The notes: a model not told the origin generated them from the letters alone. Shown: positions 44,164-53,576, counted from the first letter of the stretch. The stretch is 64,000 nucleotides of DNA from Sulfomarinibacter sp963741385 (GCA_963741385.1 CAVUHO010000003.1:62001-126000); one strand, 5' to 3'. Made by a program: numbers and translations.

Positions 44164-44919
44164 ATGCGAAACCTGATGAGAATAGCTGTCCGCTCGGCCA
44201 AAAGGCTTCCGCTCGTGGCCATCCTCGCGATCGTTGTCCTCGCCGCCTGCGCCCCGCAGGGGGCCCAACCGAGCCCCGAACTTGCCGCGATGTCAGAGCG
44301 TTGGGAGCAGGGACTCAACACGGGGGACCTCGATCTGCTGGTGTCCATGTACACGTCAGACGCCCGGTTGATGGCGCCGAACACCCCCATGGCGCAAGGC
44401 AGTGAGGCCGTCAGAGCGGCGTTCGGGGAGTTGATCGAGGGCGGGATCACCGGTGAGATCGACACCATCGAGGCCGCCGTTTCGGGTGATCTCGGCTACA
44501 GGGCGGGCACCTACTCGTTGTTTGCCGCGGACGGTTCGCCGGTCGACACCGGCAAGTACGTCGAGGTGTGGCAGAAGACCGCCGCTGGGTGGCAGATCGC
44601 GGATGACGTCTGGAACAGCGACCTGCCCGCCGATGCCGGCAAGACCTTCGTCAGCATCACCCACGAAGTGAAGGACAAGGACGTCTGGCTTGCCGCGTGG
44701 ACGGGGCCCAACAGCCGCCGCGAGATATTTGCCGAGCACGGCGCCGGCGCCATCAAGGTCTTCTCAAGCCCGGACGATCCAAAACGGGTCGGACTGCTGG
44801 TGGAGATCCTCGATATGGACGCCATGATGTCCTGGCTCAATTCACCGGAGTCCGCCGCCGCCAAGGCCGAGGACGGCGTCATCGATTCCTCGATCCGCGT
44901 CATGACCGAGGTGAGGTAG
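44164..44919 (+). CDS. SnoaL/DUF4440-type lipoprotein with C-terminal extension
   Basis: 251 residues from ATG 44164, 8 nt after aaggag. AIVVLAACAPQ is a lipobox. Residues ~40-155 form a nuclear-transport-factor-2-like fold (RWEQGLNTGDLDLLVSMYTSDARLMAPN...). The last ~95 residues (FVSITHEVKDKDVWLAAWTG...) form a separate ferredoxin-like or dimeric alpha/beta domain. Periplasmic; function unknown. A terminator follows. Confidence 0.8.
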   Translation: MRNLMRIAVRSAKRLPLVAILAIVVLAACAPQGAQPSPELAAMSERWEQGLNTGDLDLLVSMYTSDARLMAPNTPMAQGSEAVRAAFGELIEGGITGEIDTIEAAVSGDLGYRAGTYSLFAADGSPVDTGKYVEVWQKTAAGWQIADDVWNSDLPADAGKTFVSITHEVKDKDVWLAAWTGPNSRREIFAEHGAGAIKVFSSPDDPKRVGLLVEILDMDAMMSWLNSPESAAAKAEDGVIDSSIRVMTEVR

Positions 44920-44950
44920 CCCGCCGAACCGACGGGGCTTTCAATAAAGA

Positions 44951-44980
44951 GGGCGCCATTCGGCGCCCCGTCTTTTGTTT
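44951..44980 (+). terminator. Rho-independent terminator
   Basis: gggcgcc-attc-ggcgccc followed by cgtcttttgtttt, 30 nt past the SnoaL lipoprotein stop. Confidence 0.85.
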
Positions 44981-45040
44981 TGACTTGCGTTCCGCTGCAT
45001 CCGTGTTGCCCGGTCGCAACAGAGGATGCCCTTGCGCGGT

Positions 45041-46174
45041 TCAGCGGCGCAGCAGGGCCAGACTTTCGACCTGGTTGGTCTGCGGCATCATGTCGACGGC
45101 TTGGACGGTGACCAGCTTGAAGCCGCCCTTGACGAGCGCCGCGAGATCCCGCGCGAGCGTCTCGGGGTCACACGAGAGATAAGCGAGGGATCGCGCCGTC
45201 GAGTCGATGATCGTCTCGAGCGTGGGCGGGTCAGCGCCGGCCGTGGCGGGGTTGAGGATGATGGCCTCGGGTTTCTCCGTACGCAGGCGTCGGATGGCGC
45301 GGTGGATCGGGCTGGCGATGATCTCCACGTTGTCAACCCTGCCCGCAGTGATCGAAGCCTTGGCGTCCGCCACCGAGCTTCGGACACCTTCGACACAGAG
45401 GACCCTTCGGAAATTCTCGCGCAGGGCGAGGCCGTGGGTGCCGACGCCGGCGTAGAGATCGAGGAGGAGGTTCCCGCCAGCCAGAAACTCCGCCATCTGT
45501 GCGTGGATCTCGGGGAGCAGCCCGAGGTTGACCTGGAAGAAGGAACCGGGCGAGACCCGGAGGGTGAGCCCGGACGATTCGATAAACACCTCGCGCGCGC
45601 CGAAAACGGGTTCGATCGGCCCCTTGATGACCTGGGGGCCGCCCTTCGGGTTGAGGTTGATCGCGATGCCGGCGACGTGGGGGCAGGCATCGGCGATGGC
45701 CTCGATGGGCAGCTTGGGCAGCTTTTCGGCCTTGATGACCAGGGTCAGGTGCTGCCGTGCCGGGTCGCTGCCGCAACGCAGATCGATGTGGCGCAGCGCG
45801 AAGGGGAAACGGGCGCGGGAATTCAGCAGACGGCGTAGCTGCTGCGTGGTCTCGAGCAGTTCGGGAACGAGCACTCCGCAGTGGGGTGCATCCACGACCT
45901 CACGGGTGCGGCGCTGGAAGTAGCCGAGCGACGACACGTGCTCGCGGTTCGAGGAGATCGCCATCTTGGCCCGGTTGCGGTAGCCCTCGATCCGTGGAGA
46001 CGGCAGGGTACCGAGGACCTGGCGGGGGGTGAGGCGCAGCTTTTCGTTGAGGACCTCCGCGAGCCGGCGGCGCTTACTTTCGATCTGTTCGCCATAGGGC
46101 CGGAGCAGAAACGAACACGCGCCGCACGTCACGCGGTGGGGACAGTCGACGGTTCGTTCGGTGGTGTCAGTCAT
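45041..46174 (-). CDS. Class I SAM-dependent RNA uracil-5-methyltransferase (RlmC/D/TrmA family)
   Basis: 377 residues. CPHRVTCGACSF and a later Cys (DAPHCGV) give the 4Fe-4S ligands of the RlmD type. FFQVN, LLLDLYAGVGTHGLAL (SAM site), YLSCDPETLARDL (catalytic Cys) and NQVESLAL (general-base Glu) are present. The motif that reads DPARAG in RlmD is NPATAG here, replacing a conserved Asp and Arg. It probably methylates a uracil of 23S rRNA or tRNA. No TRAM domain is present at the N-terminus. Confidence 0.88.
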   Translation of the reverse strand: MTDTTERTVDCPHRVTCGACSFLLRPYGEQIESKRRRLAEVLNEKLRLTPRQVLGTLPSPRIEGYRNRAKMAISSNREHVSSLGYFQRRTREVVDAPHCGVLVPELLETTQQLRRLLNSRARFPFALRHIDLRCGSDPARQHLTLVIKAEKLPKLPIEAIADACPHVAGIAINLNPKGGPQVIKGPIEPVFGAREVFIESSGLTLRVSPGSFFQVNLGLLPEIHAQMAEFLAGGNLLLDLYAGVGTHGLALRENFRRVLCVEGVRSSVADAKASITAGRVDNVEIIASPIHRAIRRLRTEKPEAIILNPATAGADPPTLETIIDSTARSLAYLSCDPETLARDLAALVKGGFKLVTVQAVDMMPQTNQVESLALLRR

Positions 46175-46362
46175 CTTCCAGGTGTAGCCTATAGGATTTT
46201 CATCCGGCGCGCCGTTTTCTCTTCCCCATCGCTTGTGATGTTCGCTATTGATTGAGATGTAGTATCATCCTTGTAGTTCATTCGGTGCAAGAAGTCGGCG
46301 ACGATTCCTGGCGTTGACGGCCGGGAAATTTGCAGAGAACCCGCGGTTCCGGGGAGGACATG

Positions 46363-46959
46363 ATGTTGGATCGTTTTCCAAAGCTCACGGTCGTCGGTGA
46401 CGGCCCGAAGTTGGCGTTTGTTCTGGGTTTGGCTTCCCTGGTGGCGCCGACCTTTGCCTGGGCCCAACAGACGCAGGATAGGGGCACCGCCGCCAAGCCT
46501 CCCTCGCGGGCTGTCGCGGCCGCCCCGACCACCCGGCCGCCGGAACCTCAGGCAACGGAGGCCGCGTACGAGTCCGAGTACTGCGAGGCCCTCTCCCGGT
46601 TCAATGCGGAAAAGAAGATCGCCGACCCCGGGAAACGCAACCGTTTCGAAGGTCATTACAACACGGCGGATGACCCGCAGGGGCTGCGGACCTGGAGCGT
46701 CGAGACGGTCTGCGGCGGGTTTCTGGTGGCGATTCCACTGTGGGCCGACGTGTCGCCCGCGGTCCTCGAGTTCAAGGGTGGCACCACTTTTTTGGATTCC
46801 ACGGGGACGACCTGGGCGTTTCAGGTAGGGCCGGATGGAGCGGTCAGGAGTGTGACCATCACCGATCCCGCCGGCAAAAACAGCGTCCAGCACTGGGGAG
46901 ACCCCCACGAAAATCTCAATGGGAAGCACAAGAAGGACTGGGAAGGCAGTAGGCAGTGA
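46363..46959 (+). CDS. Exported protein of unknown function
   Basis: 198 residues from the second ATG of atgatg, giving 5 nt to ggggagg. Signal peptide (FVLGLASLVAPTFAWAQ), then a Pro/Ala/Thr-rich linker and a ~110-residue domain with two Cys. No family recognised. Divergent from the methyltransferase gene. The 188-bp gap presumably holds both promoters. Confidence 0.6.
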   Translation: MLDRFPKLTVVGDGPKLAFVLGLASLVAPTFAWAQQTQDRGTAAKPPSRAVAAAPTTRPPEPQATEAAYESEYCEALSRFNAEKKIADPGKRNRFEGHYNTADDPQGLRTWSVETVCGGFLVAIPLWADVSPAVLEFKGGTTFLDSTGTTWAFQVGPDGAVRSVTITDPAGKNSVQHWGDPHENLNGKHKKDWEGSRQ

Positions 46960-47049
46960 TTTCCTGAGAGTAGCGTTCCACTTCTGAAATTTCGAATGGC
47001 GTTTCCGGCCATGTAGTGAGAAAGTCCCTCGAGAAGGGAGCGCCAGAAC

Positions 47050-47250
47050 ATGAGCGATAAGAAAAAGCGACCTCTTGCCCTCACGGCATTCCTGTTCATC
47101 GGGATCGCGTTCATCACGATCGGTATGAGGGGAAACTCCGCGTTCATCGCGATCGGCTGCGCGTTCATAGCCATCGGCGCCGCGGGCATCGCGCGCTCGA
47201 GAAAGGCCCTCCGCGACGCGTCGGCGTCTGACGAGACAAAGGAAGAGTGA
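47050..47250 (+). CDS. Small two-helix membrane protein
   Basis: 66 residues after gagaaggga. Near-repeated helices contain FLFIGIAFITIGM and AIGCAFIAIGAAGIA, with a charged tail (RSRKALRDASASDETKEE). Unknown role. Confidence 0.6.
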   Translation: MSDKKKRPLALTAFLFIGIAFITIGMRGNSAFIAIGCAFIAIGAAGIARSRKALRDASASDETKEE

Positions 47251-47434
47251 CTCCGCCCGAAGACACGCCGCGCGCACATAGGATGTTTCGGCTGTCAGCA
47301 TGATTCGTCGTGGGAAACCTGGAGAGGGGCGATCGGGTTGAAGGTGTCTTCCTTCGGCAATTCCAGAGCCGGCAGCTGCGCGGGAATGGATGCATCCGCG
47401 ACATTTCGGGCCGGCCCTTGCCGATACGGGCATA

Positions 47435-48082
47435 ATGTGGCCCGTGAGACCCGCGCTCGTGATCTTCGACCTCGACGGAACTCTCGTCGACTCGCGGCTG
47501 GATCTGGCGAATGCCGTGAACCGGGTGCTCGAGGATTTCGGTCGTCCCTCCCTCCCGGTCGAGGAGATCGCGACCTTCGTCGGCAACGGTGTGGTCCGAT
47601 TGCTGGAGCGCGCGCTGGCCGATCCGGCTCTGGTGGATGCGGCGCGCCCGCTCTTCGAGCGGCACTACAGCGACGCGCTGCTGGTCCACACGCGACCGTA
47701 TCCCGGCATCGACAGGCTGGTCCGGGGTCTCGGTGCCGAGGGCAAATTGGCGGTGGCCACCAACAAGCCGGGCCCGTCGGCGCGCGCCATCGTCTCCGGT
47801 CTCAGGTGGTCCCAGGCCATCCCCTCCGTGGTGGGGGGAGGCGACGTCGTGCGTCTCAAACCCGCGCCCGACATGGTCGAGCGGTTGCTTGAAAATACCG
47901 GATGTTCGCGCGGGGAAGCGGTGATGGTGGGCGACATGGAGGTCGACCTCGAAGTCGCCCGCGCCGCTGCTCTGCCATTCATCGGTGTGAGCTGGGGTCT
48001 CGCGGGCCGCGAACGCCTGCAGGCCGCGGGTGCGCGACAGATCGTCGATTCGGCGGACGAACTGGATCGGCTGCTCCGTTAG
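47435..48082 (+). CDS. gph: HAD-family phosphatase, phosphoglycolate phosphatase-like
   Basis: 215 residues from ATG 47435; GTG 47444 is an alternative. DLDGTLVDS (nucleophile Asp), TNKPGP (motif II Thr), RLKPAPDM (motif III Lys) and MVGDMEVDLEVA (motif IV Asp) are intact, with a Gph-type helical cap. It should dephosphorylate 2-phosphoglycolate or a similar small phosphate; the substrate is by family only. Confidence 0.85.
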   Translation: MWPVRPALVIFDLDGTLVDSRLDLANAVNRVLEDFGRPSLPVEEIATFVGNGVVRLLERALADPALVDAARPLFERHYSDALLVHTRPYPGIDRLVRGLGAEGKLAVATNKPGPSARAIVSGLRWSQAIPSVVGGGDVVRLKPAPDMVERLLENTGCSRGEAVMVGDMEVDLEVARAAALPFIGVSWGLAGRERLQAAGARQIVDSADELDRLLR

Positions 48083-48333
48083 TCTTCGCCTCGAGCCGGT
48101 TGTTCGAGGATCTCGAACCCACCGGGACCCGGTGACCGGGGATCCACCGTGTGGCACGAGCCATTCTGAACCGTCACCGCACAGCGGGCGAACGGCGCAA
48201 GCGCTCGCAGGGCGACCCTGGATCCCGCCCGGAGCTGGAAATGAACGATGGCCGATCGATTCGCGACTCGATGACAGCCGGACGGGATCGATGCGACGGG
48301 AGGAACCATCGAACAGCCTATACTCTCGGCTGC

Positions 48334-50133
48334 ATGGCGCCGTTGATCACCGCTCGCGAGATCTCCCGGTCGTTCGGGCCCCGGACCCTGTTCGATGGTT
48401 TGAGCCTCACCATCAGCGAGGGTGACCGCGTCGGCGTCATCGGACCCAACGGCGCCGGCAAGACCACAATGCTGCGCATCCTGGCAGGCACCGACAGTCC
48501 CGATGCCGGCGAGATGCATCGGCGACGCCACCTGCGGGTGGCCGATGTGCCCCAGGACGATGTCTTTGAGCCCGGAGCCACCGTGATCGAGGTGGTGACG
48601 CATGGCGCGGAGCGCGAGGTGCGGGCGAACGAGGACGAGACCGAACGCCAGGTCCGCGTCGCCATCGCCCTCGACCAACTCGGTTTCCGTGCTCCCGACC
48701 AACCGGTTGACCAGCTTTCGGGCGGATGGCGCAAACGGCTGGCGATCGCCGCCGCCCTCGCCGCCGATCCGGAAGTGCTGCTTCTCGACGAGCCCACCAA
48801 CCACCTCGATCTCGACGGCATCCTGTGGCTCGAGAAGATGCTCCTCTCGAGCCGGCTGCTCGCCTACGTCGTCATCACCCACGACCGCGCGTTTCTCGAC
48901 CGGGTAGCCAACCGGGTGGTCGAGGTGGCGCCACAGTACCCCGGCGGCACCTTCGTCGCGGCCGGCACCTATGCCGCGTTCCTGGAGAAGCGGGCGCAGT
49001 ACCTGGAGGCGCGCGCTCAGTACCGGGACAGTCTTGCCAACCGGGTGCGGCGGGAGCTGGAGTGGCTCGGGCGCGGACCCAAGGCGCGGACCACCAAGGC
49101 ACAGGCGCGGATCGACGAGGCCGAGCGCCTGATCGCTGATCTCGCCCAGGTCCGGGCCGAGCTTGCGACCTCGAAGGCCGGCATCGAAATGACCGGCTCG
49201 GGACGCCGCACCAAGCGGTTGTTGGTGGCGTCGGGGGTTTCGAAAACGCTGGGCGACCGGCAGCTTCTGCGGGATCTCGACCTCGTCTTGCTCCCCGGCC
49301 GGCGCCTCGGCGTGGTCGGCGCCAACGGCAGCGGCAAGAGCACCCTGCTCAAAATGCTCGCGGGCGAGCTCGAGCCCGACAGTGGCCTCATCCGCCGCGC
49401 CGAACATCTCCAGGTCGTCCACTTCGACCAGGGCCGGGAGCAGCTCGATCAGACCGCGGCTCTGCGGCGCGCGCTGGCGCCGGAGGGCGACACGGTGGTC
49501 TACCGGGGGCGCGAGGTGCATGTGGTGACGTGGGCCCGCCGCTTCCAGTTCCGCGACGACCAGCTCGACCAACCGGTGAGTGAGCTCTCGGGCGGAGAAC
49601 AGGCTCGCGTTCACATCGCCCGTCTCATGCTGCAGCCGGCCGACCTGCTGCTGCTCGACGAGCCGACCAACGACCTCGACATCCCGACCCTGGAGGTGCT
49701 CGAGGAGAGCCTGCTCGACTTCCCGGGTGCGCTGGTGCTGGTCTCCCACGACCGCTATCTGCTCGAACGGGTGAGTTCGGTCCTGCTCGGTCTGGACGGC
49801 ACCGGCGCCGCGACCCCTTTCGCCGATGTCGATCAATGGTTAGCCCACCGCGAAACTGCATCGACGGCGCCGCGCCGGGACAAGACGGGCCGGGGATCCA
49901 AAAAGCCGCGGCGCACCGGGCTCTCCTACCTCGAAAAACGTGAATACGAGGTGATGGAAGAAACCATCCTCGAAGCCGAGGCCGAGCTCGAGGCGGCGGC
50001 CGCACACCTCGCCGACCCGAAGGTGGCCTCAGACGCTGCTGCCGCGCATCAGGCTTTTCTCGCTCACGAAAAGGCGAAAGAGAAGGTCGCCGAATTCTAC
50101 CGCCGTTGGGCGGAACTCGAGGAGAAGGTGTAG
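48334..50133 (+). CDS. ABC-F family ATPase (Uup-like)
   Basis: 599 residues from ATG 48334. Two ATPase domains carry GPNGAGKTT / LSGGWRKR / LLDEPTNHLDLD and GANGSGKST / LSGGEQAR / LLDEPTNDLD. An ABC-F linker lies between them. The C-terminal ~80 residues form an acidic, Ala-rich coiled coil (YLEKREYEVMEETILEAEAE) as in Uup. It has no membrane part. ABC-F proteins act on ribosomes in translation; Uup-type members also affect DNA transactions. Strong confidence in the family, not in the exact role. Confidence 0.92.
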   Translation: MAPLITAREISRSFGPRTLFDGLSLTISEGDRVGVIGPNGAGKTTMLRILAGTDSPDAGEMHRRRHLRVADVPQDDVFEPGATVIEVVTHGAEREVRANEDETERQVRVAIALDQLGFRAPDQPVDQLSGGWRKRLAIAAALAADPEVLLLDEPTNHLDLDGILWLEKMLLSSRLLAYVVITHDRAFLDRVANRVVEVAPQYPGGTFVAAGTYAAFLEKRAQYLEARAQYRDSLANRVRRELEWLGRGPKARTTKAQARIDEAERLIADLAQVRAELATSKAGIEMTGSGRRTKRLLVASGVSKTLGDRQLLRDLDLVLLPGRRLGVVGANGSGKSTLLKMLAGELEPDSGLIRRAEHLQVVHFDQGREQLDQTAALRRALAPEGDTVVYRGREVHVVTWARRFQFRDDQLDQPVSELSGGEQARVHIARLMLQPADLLLLDEPTNDLDIPTLEVLEESLLDFPGALVLVSHDRYLLERVSSVLLGLDGTGAATPFADVDQWLAHRETASTAPRRDKTGRGSKKPRRTGLSYLEKREYEVMEETILEAEAELEAAAAHLADPKVASDAAAAHQAFLAHEKAKEKVAEFYRRWAELEEKV

Positions 50134-50164
50134 GGAACAAACAACGGACGGGGCCCGGGGTCGC

Positions 50165-50632
50165 CTACTTCTTGGCGCGGTCCCAGCCCCAGTTCTCGTA
50201 ATACTGCCAGCTGGCCATCGAGTTGAGCTCCTTGATCTGGCGGTCCTTGGCGAGCAGGTTGGCGCGGAGGACGTCGCCGATCGAGACCATCCCGAGGATG
50301 CGGTCGTCCTTTTTGACCGGGATGTGGCGCACGAAGAGACCGAGGAACATCTCCTCGAGCTGCGGCAGGGTGGCATCGTGCGCAGCGAAATGCAGCGGCG
50401 AGGTCATGTGGTCGCCGATCTGAGCGTTCTTGGGATCGAAGGCGGGGTCGCTGCTGCTGCGCAGATAATCGCGTTCGGTCCAGATACCGATGAGATCATC
50501 CTCCTCTTTGACCAGGATGGCGCCGATCTTGTTCGCATTCATCAGATCGATGGCTTCGGCGACGGTCTGGGTTCGGTTGATGTGGACGATCTCGTTGTTC
50601 TTGTCGAGGATGATGTCTTCAGCGGTCTTCAA
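50165..50632 (-). CDS. CBS-domain pair protein
   Basis: 155 residues: two CBS domains (TQTVAEAIDLMNANKIGAILV...GIWTERDYLR and LPQLEEMFLGLFVRHIPVKK...GMVSIGDVLR). These bind adenosine nucleotides as a sensor. A short helical tail follows. It overlaps the YbaN-like gene by 14 nt, so it is last in a three-gene minus-strand operon. Confidence 0.88.
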   Translation of the reverse strand: MKTAEDIILDKNNEIVHINRTQTVAEAIDLMNANKIGAILVKEEDDLIGIWTERDYLRSSSDPAFDPKNAQIGDHMTSPLHFAAHDATLPQLEEMFLGLFVRHIPVKKDDRILGMVSIGDVLRANLLAKDRQIKELNSMASWQYYENWGWDRAKK

Positions 50633-51005
50633 CTCGGCCTCCTTGGATCGCGGGGCCCGCCGTCGGGCGGGAGAGTAGAAACGTTAGCACGGCGCCGCCG
50701 ATCAACACCGCAAGGACACTCCACGGTGCATCAAGGCGGATCGTCGAGTACGTGACTGAGGCGGCGACCATGACGGTGGCCACGATCTTGGATCGGAATC
50801 CGATCGCGCCGTTCTCGCGCCACGCGGTAATCATGGGGCCGAAACGGGGGTGCTCGTGCAACCAGGTGTGAAAGCGTTCGGAGCCTCGCGAATAACACGC
50901 CGCCGCCAGCAGGACGAAGGGCGTTGTCGGCAGCAACGGGACGAAGATCCCGATGAAGCCCAGCGCCATGCTGGCGTGGCCGATGAGGAGATAGGTCGTT
51001 CGCAT
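50619..51005 (-). CDS. YbaN/DUF454-family inner membrane protein
   Basis: 128 residues from ATG 51003-51005. The family signature GFIGIFVPLLPTTPFVLLAAACYSRGSERFHTWLHEHPRFGP is nearly complete. Three hydrophobic helices. Function unknown in the family. It lies 53 nt downstream of the 51059 gene and overlaps the CBS gene. Confidence 0.9.
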   Translation of the reverse strand: MRTTYLLIGHASMALGFIGIFVPLLPTTPFVLLAAACYSRGSERFHTWLHEHPRFGPMITAWRENGAIGFRSKIVATVMVAASVTYSTIRLDAPWSVLAVLIGGAVLTFLLSRPTAGPAIQGGRVEDR

Positions 51006-51058
51006 GCGAAGGTAGCAACCGTCGACTGAGCGCACATCTTCCCGGGTGGTGATCGACT

Positions 51059-51586
51059 TCAGTCCGGCAGCGGCGGGATCTCTGGCGGCTCGAACCCCGT
51101 GCGCGGTCTTTCGGCCGCCCGGAACTCGGCCATGGAGCCGACGAAAAAACCGGTCGAACGCCCGCTGACAGCGCCCTGATAGTCGGTCACCACCCGCAGG
51201 TTGTACTCGCCCCAGATCTCGCCCATTCGTGAAAGCGGAGCCAGGCTTTGCGACGTGTCCCGGAAATACTCACGGTGGGCAAAGCTGTCATCACCGGATG
51301 CAGGCGTCGAAGTCTCGAGCCGGCCGGAGGACGGGTACTCGACCACAAGCGTCTCTCCGTCCAACGCGAGAGGCGGTGCGCCCTCGACCCCGAAGTGGAG
51401 GACGGCCCAGCCCCGGAAATCCTCTGCAACCACATGGCGTTCGGGGAGCGTCGCGTCCATACCAAAGGCTGTTTGCACCCGGTACAGACCTTCGGCGGAG
51501 AAAGAATAGCGAAAGAAGAAGAACACCGCCGCGCCGATGAACAGAATCAACCCCGCAACCACGCCGACGAACCGTCCGATGCTCAT
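51059..51586 (-). CDS. Membrane-anchored protein, DUF6843-like
   Basis: 175 residues. N-terminal helix (VGVVAGLILFIGAAVFFFF), then a beta-rich external domain with GWAVLHFGVEGAPPLALDGE and VVEYPSSGRLETS, which fits the DUF6843-type pattern. Pro-rich tail. First gene of the YbaN-CBS operon; function unknown. Confidence 0.6.
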   Translation of the reverse strand: MSIGRFVGVVAGLILFIGAAVFFFFRYSFSAEGLYRVQTAFGMDATLPERHVVAEDFRGWAVLHFGVEGAPPLALDGETLVVEYPSSGRLETSTPASGDDSFAHREYFRDTSQSLAPLSRMGEIWGEYNLRVVTDYQGAVSGRSTGFFVGSMAEFRAAERPRTGFEPPEIPPLPD

Positions 51587-51723
51587 GGTGGGTATACGTA
51601 CGGTTCAAGCGAGGGATGCACTTGCATGGGTCGCACCGATCAGGGAACTCAGGCGTAGCCGATCTTGAAAAAGGCGGCGCGGTTGAGTTGGGTGTTGATG
51701 CGGTGGACCGAACGACCGGAGGC

Positions 51724-52423
51724 CTACTGTTGGAGCTCCTGGAGCAAGCGAGGGAAGCCGAGGATGACGTTGAGGGAGGTGACCTCGGGCATCGCCTCGC
51801 TTTTGATCGCGAGCAGACGACCGTCGCCGGCGATGTCCATCACGCGAAGGGTGGGATCATCACGTTCGCGGGTTTGAGGTCGCGGTGGACGATGCCGCGG
51901 TCGTGGGCGGCTTCCAGACCGAGGGCGATCTGGATCGCGATCGGGACCGCTTCGGCCGCGGCCACCGGACCGCGGGCGATCAGCTGATCAAGGCCTTCAC
52001 CCTCGACCAGCTCCATCACCAGAAAGACGGTTTGGCTTGGGGCCTGGGGCCCGAGGCTTGAACCGGCGCTTGGCGTGGATTCGAAATCCGCGGCTTGCAC
52101 GCGGGACGCGTGCGCCACAAACCCTTCCTCTTCAACTTGGGTTCCTGGTGGAGCAGCCGTCCCGGCTGCCATGTGAGTGCTCACGCTTTCGAGGCCGTAG
52201 AGAGTGGCCACGTTGGGGTGGTTGAGTGAGCCGAGAACCTTGGCCTCACGTTCGAAGCGGGCGCTCCGCTCCGCGTCCCCGGCGAAGGCCGGGGAAGGAC
52301 CTTGAGCGCCACCTCGCGGTCGAGGGTGGTGTCGATGGCGCGCCACACCGCACCCATCCCGCCCTCGCCGATCTGTTCGACGAGACGGTAGTGCAGCAGG
52401 GTCGATCCGGGTGAGAGTTGCAT
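51724..52423 (-). pseudogene. Degenerate Ser/Thr kinase with large internal deletion
   Basis: The start MQLSPGSTLLHYRLVEQIGE and the GGMGAVWRA P-loop up to VALKVL are in one frame. Then a frameshift near 52300 moves to FEREAKVLGSLNHPNVATLYGLE, a ~50-residue insertion holding a dispersed palindrome, VFLVMELVEGEGL and HRDLKPANVMI. The frame then breaks near 51850, and the next frame reads DGRLLAIKSEAMPEVTSLNV, which looks like the tail of the TolB-like sensor in such kinases. The DFG segment, the C-lobe and most of the sensor are missing. It cannot be an active kinase. Confidence 0.78.
52148..52171. repeat. Dispersed GC palindrome (copy 2)
   Basis: gcagccgtcccggctgcc is the reverse copy of 7713-7736, here inserted in frame inside the broken kinase gene. 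Confidence 0.6.
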
Positions 52424-52589
52424 CTGTCCTTTGATTGGTCGTGGGTCAGTACACGCGACTCGCTCTCAATATTGGCGACTGCGTTCGACGGAGGTCATTT
52501 TCGTGCGGCGAAAACTCCTCGATCGCCCTGGTGATACACTTTTCTGTGGCGCGGGGTTTGCCTATTCTCCGTCTCGCCTGGAGGGGACC

Positions 52590-53141
52590 TTGAAGAAAAC
52601 TGGACTCGTGGCACTGCTGGCGGTGCTCTGTCTCTTGGTCGGCTGTCCGAAAGATGAGACGAAGGCGCCCGAAGACACCCAGACGCCCGAAGAGACGGTG
52701 CTCGTGGTCGCCGGCGACCCGGCACCGGGTTTTGAACTGGTGACCCTTGCAGGCGAGACCTTCAGCCTGGAGGCGCAGCGGGGGAAGGTGGTCCTCGTCA
52801 ACTTCTTTGCCACCTGGTGCCCGCCGTGCCGCGAGGAGCTGCCCTACCTCGAAAACGAAGTCTGGCGGCGGTTCGATCCCGAAAAATTCGCTCTCATCGT
52901 CGTCGGCCGTGAGGAAGACGACGAGGTCATCGGCTCCTTCGTGGAGAAGAACGGCTATTCCCTCCCGTTTGCCGGCGACCCCGACAAGGTGGCCTACGAT
53001 CAGTACGCTTCGCGTTTCATCCCGCGCAACTTCGTGATCGGCCCCGACGGAACCATCCTCTTCCAGTCGCAGGGCTTCGAACGCGGGGACTTCGACCGCA
53101 TGATCGCGGTGATCGAACAGGCCGTCGACGCTCTCGGATAA
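52590..53141 (+). CDS. TlpA/ResA-type thioredoxin lipoprotein
   Basis: 183 residues from TTG 52590, chosen for ggagggg 3-4 nt upstream and the lipobox that follows (LCLLVGC). Linker, then a thioredoxin fold with FFATWCPPCREELP (redox CxxC), a TlpA-type central insertion and a cis-Pro-like IPRNF. It probably reduces disulfides of periplasmic proteins, such as apocytochrome c. Its stop directly abuts an NrfD fragment in the same frame. Confidence 0.88.
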   Translation: MKKTGLVALLAVLCLLVGCPKDETKAPEDTQTPEETVLVVAGDPAPGFELVTLAGETFSLEAQRGKVVLVNFFATWCPPCREELPYLENEVWRRFDPEKFALIVVGREEDDEVIGSFVEKNGYSLPFAGDPDKVAYDQYASRFIPRNFVIGPDGTILFQSQGFERGDFDRMIAVIEQAVDALG

Positions 53142-53576
53142 CTGACCGGGGCCGACGAGAGCTTCAAGAGCCTCGACTTCATGGTCAAGACGCGGCTCTT
53201 CAACTCGCAGATCCTGGTTCAGATCATCCTCGGCACCCTGCTGCCCCTGGGAATTCTGGCGTTGACCCAGTTGGTGCGGCTCACCGAACGCGCGCGCAAG
53301 AACGCCTACGCCGTCGCCGGGGTCCTGACCTTGATCGGCATCTTCGCCATGCGATGGAACGTGGTCATCGGTGGGCAGCTCTTCTCCAAGAGCTTTCTCG
53401 GCTACACGGTGTACAAGATGGACTTCGCCACCCGCGAGGGGATGCTGCCGGCGATCATCCTGATGGTGCTGCCGTTCTTCATCCTGTGGGGTCTGATCCG
53501 GATCCTGCCGCCGTGGGGGGAGGAAGAGATCGAAGCCGCGTCGACGGAACCCGAACCGCCACCAGTGTCGTCCTGA
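53142..53576 (+). pseudogene. C-terminal fragment of an NrfD/PsrC-type membrane subunit
   Basis: The frame just after the TlpA stop reads LTGADESFKSLDFMVKTRLF, and then three helices with ILGTLLPLGILALTQLV, the conserved AMRWNVVIGGQLFSKSFLGY and LPAIILMVLPFFILWGL. This is the last third of NrfD-family quinol oxidoreductase subunits of ~400 residues. The first helices, which hold the quinone site, are missing. An ATG at 53181 could still start a 131-residue peptide. No Fe-S partner is nearby. Likely a deletion remnant. Confidence 0.7.

Noticed and set aside
48079..49836. 585-codon minus-strand frame opposite the ABC-F gene
   Set aside because: Shadow of the ABC-F coding strand; composition is His/Glu/Gly-rich without motif.
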